Shown here: piece by piece, positions 21,200 to 22,396 of the stretch | Layout: every line of letters starts with the position of its first letter | How positions within the stretch are numbered: the first letter of the stretch is position 1 | Origin: Acidobacteriota bacterium | GTDB lineage: Bacteria > Acidobacteriota > Terriglobia > UBA7540 | Direction: 5' to 3' | NCBI GenBank assembly: GCA_003224635.1 | Contig: QHZK01000038.1 | Span: 1 to 22,396 of the forward strand | DNA length: 22,396 nt | Notes under the pieces: generated by a model | Database searches by the model: none | Told to the model about the DNA's origin: nothing | The model's input: the letters and a program-made list of their open reading frames with translations, nothing else | Program-made: the position numbers and the translations under genes

Positions 21200-22396
21200 T
21201 TACGGCGCAAGCAAATGCTCCGCGTTCTCGAGCGCCGCTGCAATGTACGGTGGGGGATTCGGCAACGGCTCAAGCAAACCCAGAAAGTCGCTCCAGGATA
21301 CACATTCGGTCCCCGACGTTTTGTGCCGGGTAATGAATAGAAACCGGCAATCGAGGCCGAGTAACTCCGTCATTAGAAACTTCTGCAGATCGGTCTGGCT
21401 CATCGGAAGCTGGAGAACTTTCCCTTCCGCAAAAAGCCCCCGTTCGCGGAGCAATTTCTTCTCGCTCGCTTCGGAGGGATACGAGCCCTCGACAGATTCG
21501 AGCTTGAGTTCTATGCATAGCGCACGTTCGCGGTCGGCGTGGATCACTATATCGGGCTTCGCCTTGAATGCCCATTTAATCTTGCAGGCAGTCACCAGGT
21601 CGCGATCGCTGTTGGAACTTTGGGGTCGGAGACTAGTTTCGATCTGGGTCAGACTCCAATTGGCCGGCGACTGTATGTATTTGCGCGAGGCACGAGGCCC
21701 GATAAAGAACGCGTTAAACTCCTTCACCTCCTTAAGCGACGCTAGCCTACTGGTGTCGAAGCGGTAGCTGCCGAGCATTCCTAGGATCACATCACGCTTG
21801 TGATTGTTGGACTCCGCCTTAACGCCCATCTTATTCCAGAGGTCGCGCGGGTAGCTGTAATCGAGATAGACGCCAAATTCCGCAAGGTTTATCTCCCAGT
21901 TGCGTTCCGCCTTGTGGACCACGCGCTCGGCATTATCTTTGTGGTTCAGAAGATGAAACAGGATTCCGGCCATGTGCCGCTCTTCGCGATCGAATTGAAA
22001 ATAAGGTTCGTTGTTTCGTGCAAGCTCTCTCAGATTCACAGAGATAATCCTTCCACCGTCCCGGGGCCGTTCCAGTGATTCGGCCACTTTCCGAAGCTGC
22101 TGCGACAGCTCGGCGTGACGGCGCTTGGCGTTGTCCACCACGTCCTTTGGCGCCCGGCTCAGAAACGATTCGTTCCCCAGTTGCTTGTCCAGCTGGGTGA
22201 GTTGCTGCTCGATTTTGACCTTATCGCGCTCCAGACGGAGGCGCTCTGCTTCGACGTCCACGTGCTCTTCGTGGAACAGGCGCAGGTCAACGGACGGGCC
22301 GACGTGGCGCACGCCCCCAGCGTCCCCGGAGGGCCGCTCTCTGGTGAAGTTCAGGGCCTCGAGGCCCGCCAGTCGCAGAATCGTTTCCTGGTGGGC
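21200..22396 (-). CDS. valS: C-terminal end of valyl-tRNA synthetase continuous with a PD-(D/E)XK nuclease-like domain (5' end beyond right edge)
   Basis: The frame is open from the right edge to the TAA at 21202-21200: 398 codons without a start inside the window. The first 110 or so residues are the end of ValS: a segment reading ILRLAGLEALNF, then VDLRLFHEEHVDVEAERLRL leading into the tRNA-binding coiled-coil arm with the typical NESFLSRAP and VV...R motif. ValS normally ends there. Here the same frame continues for about 280 residues with a strand-turn-strand KPDIVI...CIELKLE pattern: Asp codon 21553-21551, Glu 21511-21509, Lys 21505-21503, the PD-(D/E)XK nuclease core. A later SQTDLQKFLM helix fits the fold. 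Upstream parts (EERHMAGILFHLL, FGVYLDYSYP) are unrecognised. The added part is lower in GC. Whether one fused protein or two products is made is open. Confidence 0.85.
   Translation of the reverse strand, partial: AHQETILRLAGLEALNFTRERPSGDAGGVRHVGPSVDLRLFHEEHVDVEAERLRLERDKVKIEQQLTQLDKQLGNESFLSRAPKDVVDNAKRRHAELSQQLRKVAESLERPRDGGRIISVNLRELARNNEPYFQFDREERHMAGILFHLLNHKDNAERVVHKAERNWEINLAEFGVYLDYSYPRDLWNKMGVKAESNNHKRDVILGMLGSYRFDTSRLASLKEVKEFNAFFIGPRASRKYIQSPANWSLTQIETSLRPQSSNSDRDLVTACKIKWAFKAKPDIVIHADRERALCIELKLESVEGSYPSEASEKKLLRERGLFAEGKVLQLPMSQTDLQKFLMTELLGLDCRFLFITRHKTSGTECVSWSDFLGLLEPLPNPPPYIAAALENAEHLLAP
22037..22054 (-). promoter_or_regulatory. Candidate internal ribosome-binding site and GTG start at the ValS/nuclease junction
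   Basis: GGAAGG (22054-22049) lies 9 bases before an in-frame GTG (22039-22037). The GTG is just past the end of ValS homology and would begin a 279-residue nuclease-only protein. This is a better initiation site than several true starts in the window. It suggests the nuclease part was, or still is, a separate translation unit. Confidence 0.5.

Overview
The window looks like a high-GC bacterial chromosome, most plausibly a soil-type Acidobacteriota. This is inference, from exported (Tat-signal) Gfo/Idh/MocA oxidoreductases beside DUF1080 and sugar-isomerase genes, a valS-birA-coaX gene order, and many short TGAC-type repeats between genes. No rRNA, tRNA, CRISPR array or complete transposase gene was seen.

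Left part (1-5274): a carbohydrate cluster. On the minus strand, in order of transcription, are a DUF1080 (3-keto-glycoside hydrolase/lyase family) protein, a Tat-exported TIM-barrel sugar isomerase, a Tat-exported Gfo/Idh/MocA oxidoreductase, and the start of a second Tat-exported isomerase-like protein cut by the left edge. A cytoplasmic Gfo/Idh/MocA gene diverges from it. The set fits oxidation of a glycoside to its 3-keto form, cleavage, and further conversion. Two inverted copies of a GTAG-ended double hairpin (REPIN-like) bracket the isomerase and DUF1080 genes.

Middle (5437-13658): an RND efflux pump (inner-membrane transporter and lipoprotein adaptor, no outer-membrane channel in view), then a divergent run with a gluconate-2-dehydrogenase subunit-3-like protein, a one-haem cytochrome c and a third Gfo/Idh/MocA enzyme. 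The flavin GMC subunit expected between the first two is absent. An eight-cysteine zinc-ribbon protein and a secreted FKBP prolyl isomerase follow.

Right part (13702-22396), almost all minus strand: comEC/rec2 whose metallo-beta-lactamase-like domain has lost its metal-binding histidines, two small overlapping ORFs, then a housekeeping run read leftwards: valS 3' end, birA, coaX, an unrecognised helical protein, rlmD, and a small ORF. The most unusual feature is at the right edge. The C-terminal arm of valyl-tRNA synthetase runs, with no stop codon, into a roughly 280-residue lower-GC segment with a PD-(D/E)XK nuclease signature. A good internal ribosome site and GTG codon sit at the junction, so this is either an aminoacyl-tRNA synthetase-nuclease fusion or a nuclease translated from inside the valS frame.

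A second genome-scale signal is a family of tandem arrays with a strict 7-base period (TGAC/GTCA core plus three variable bases) at many gene boundaries, including inside operons and overlapping some stop codons.
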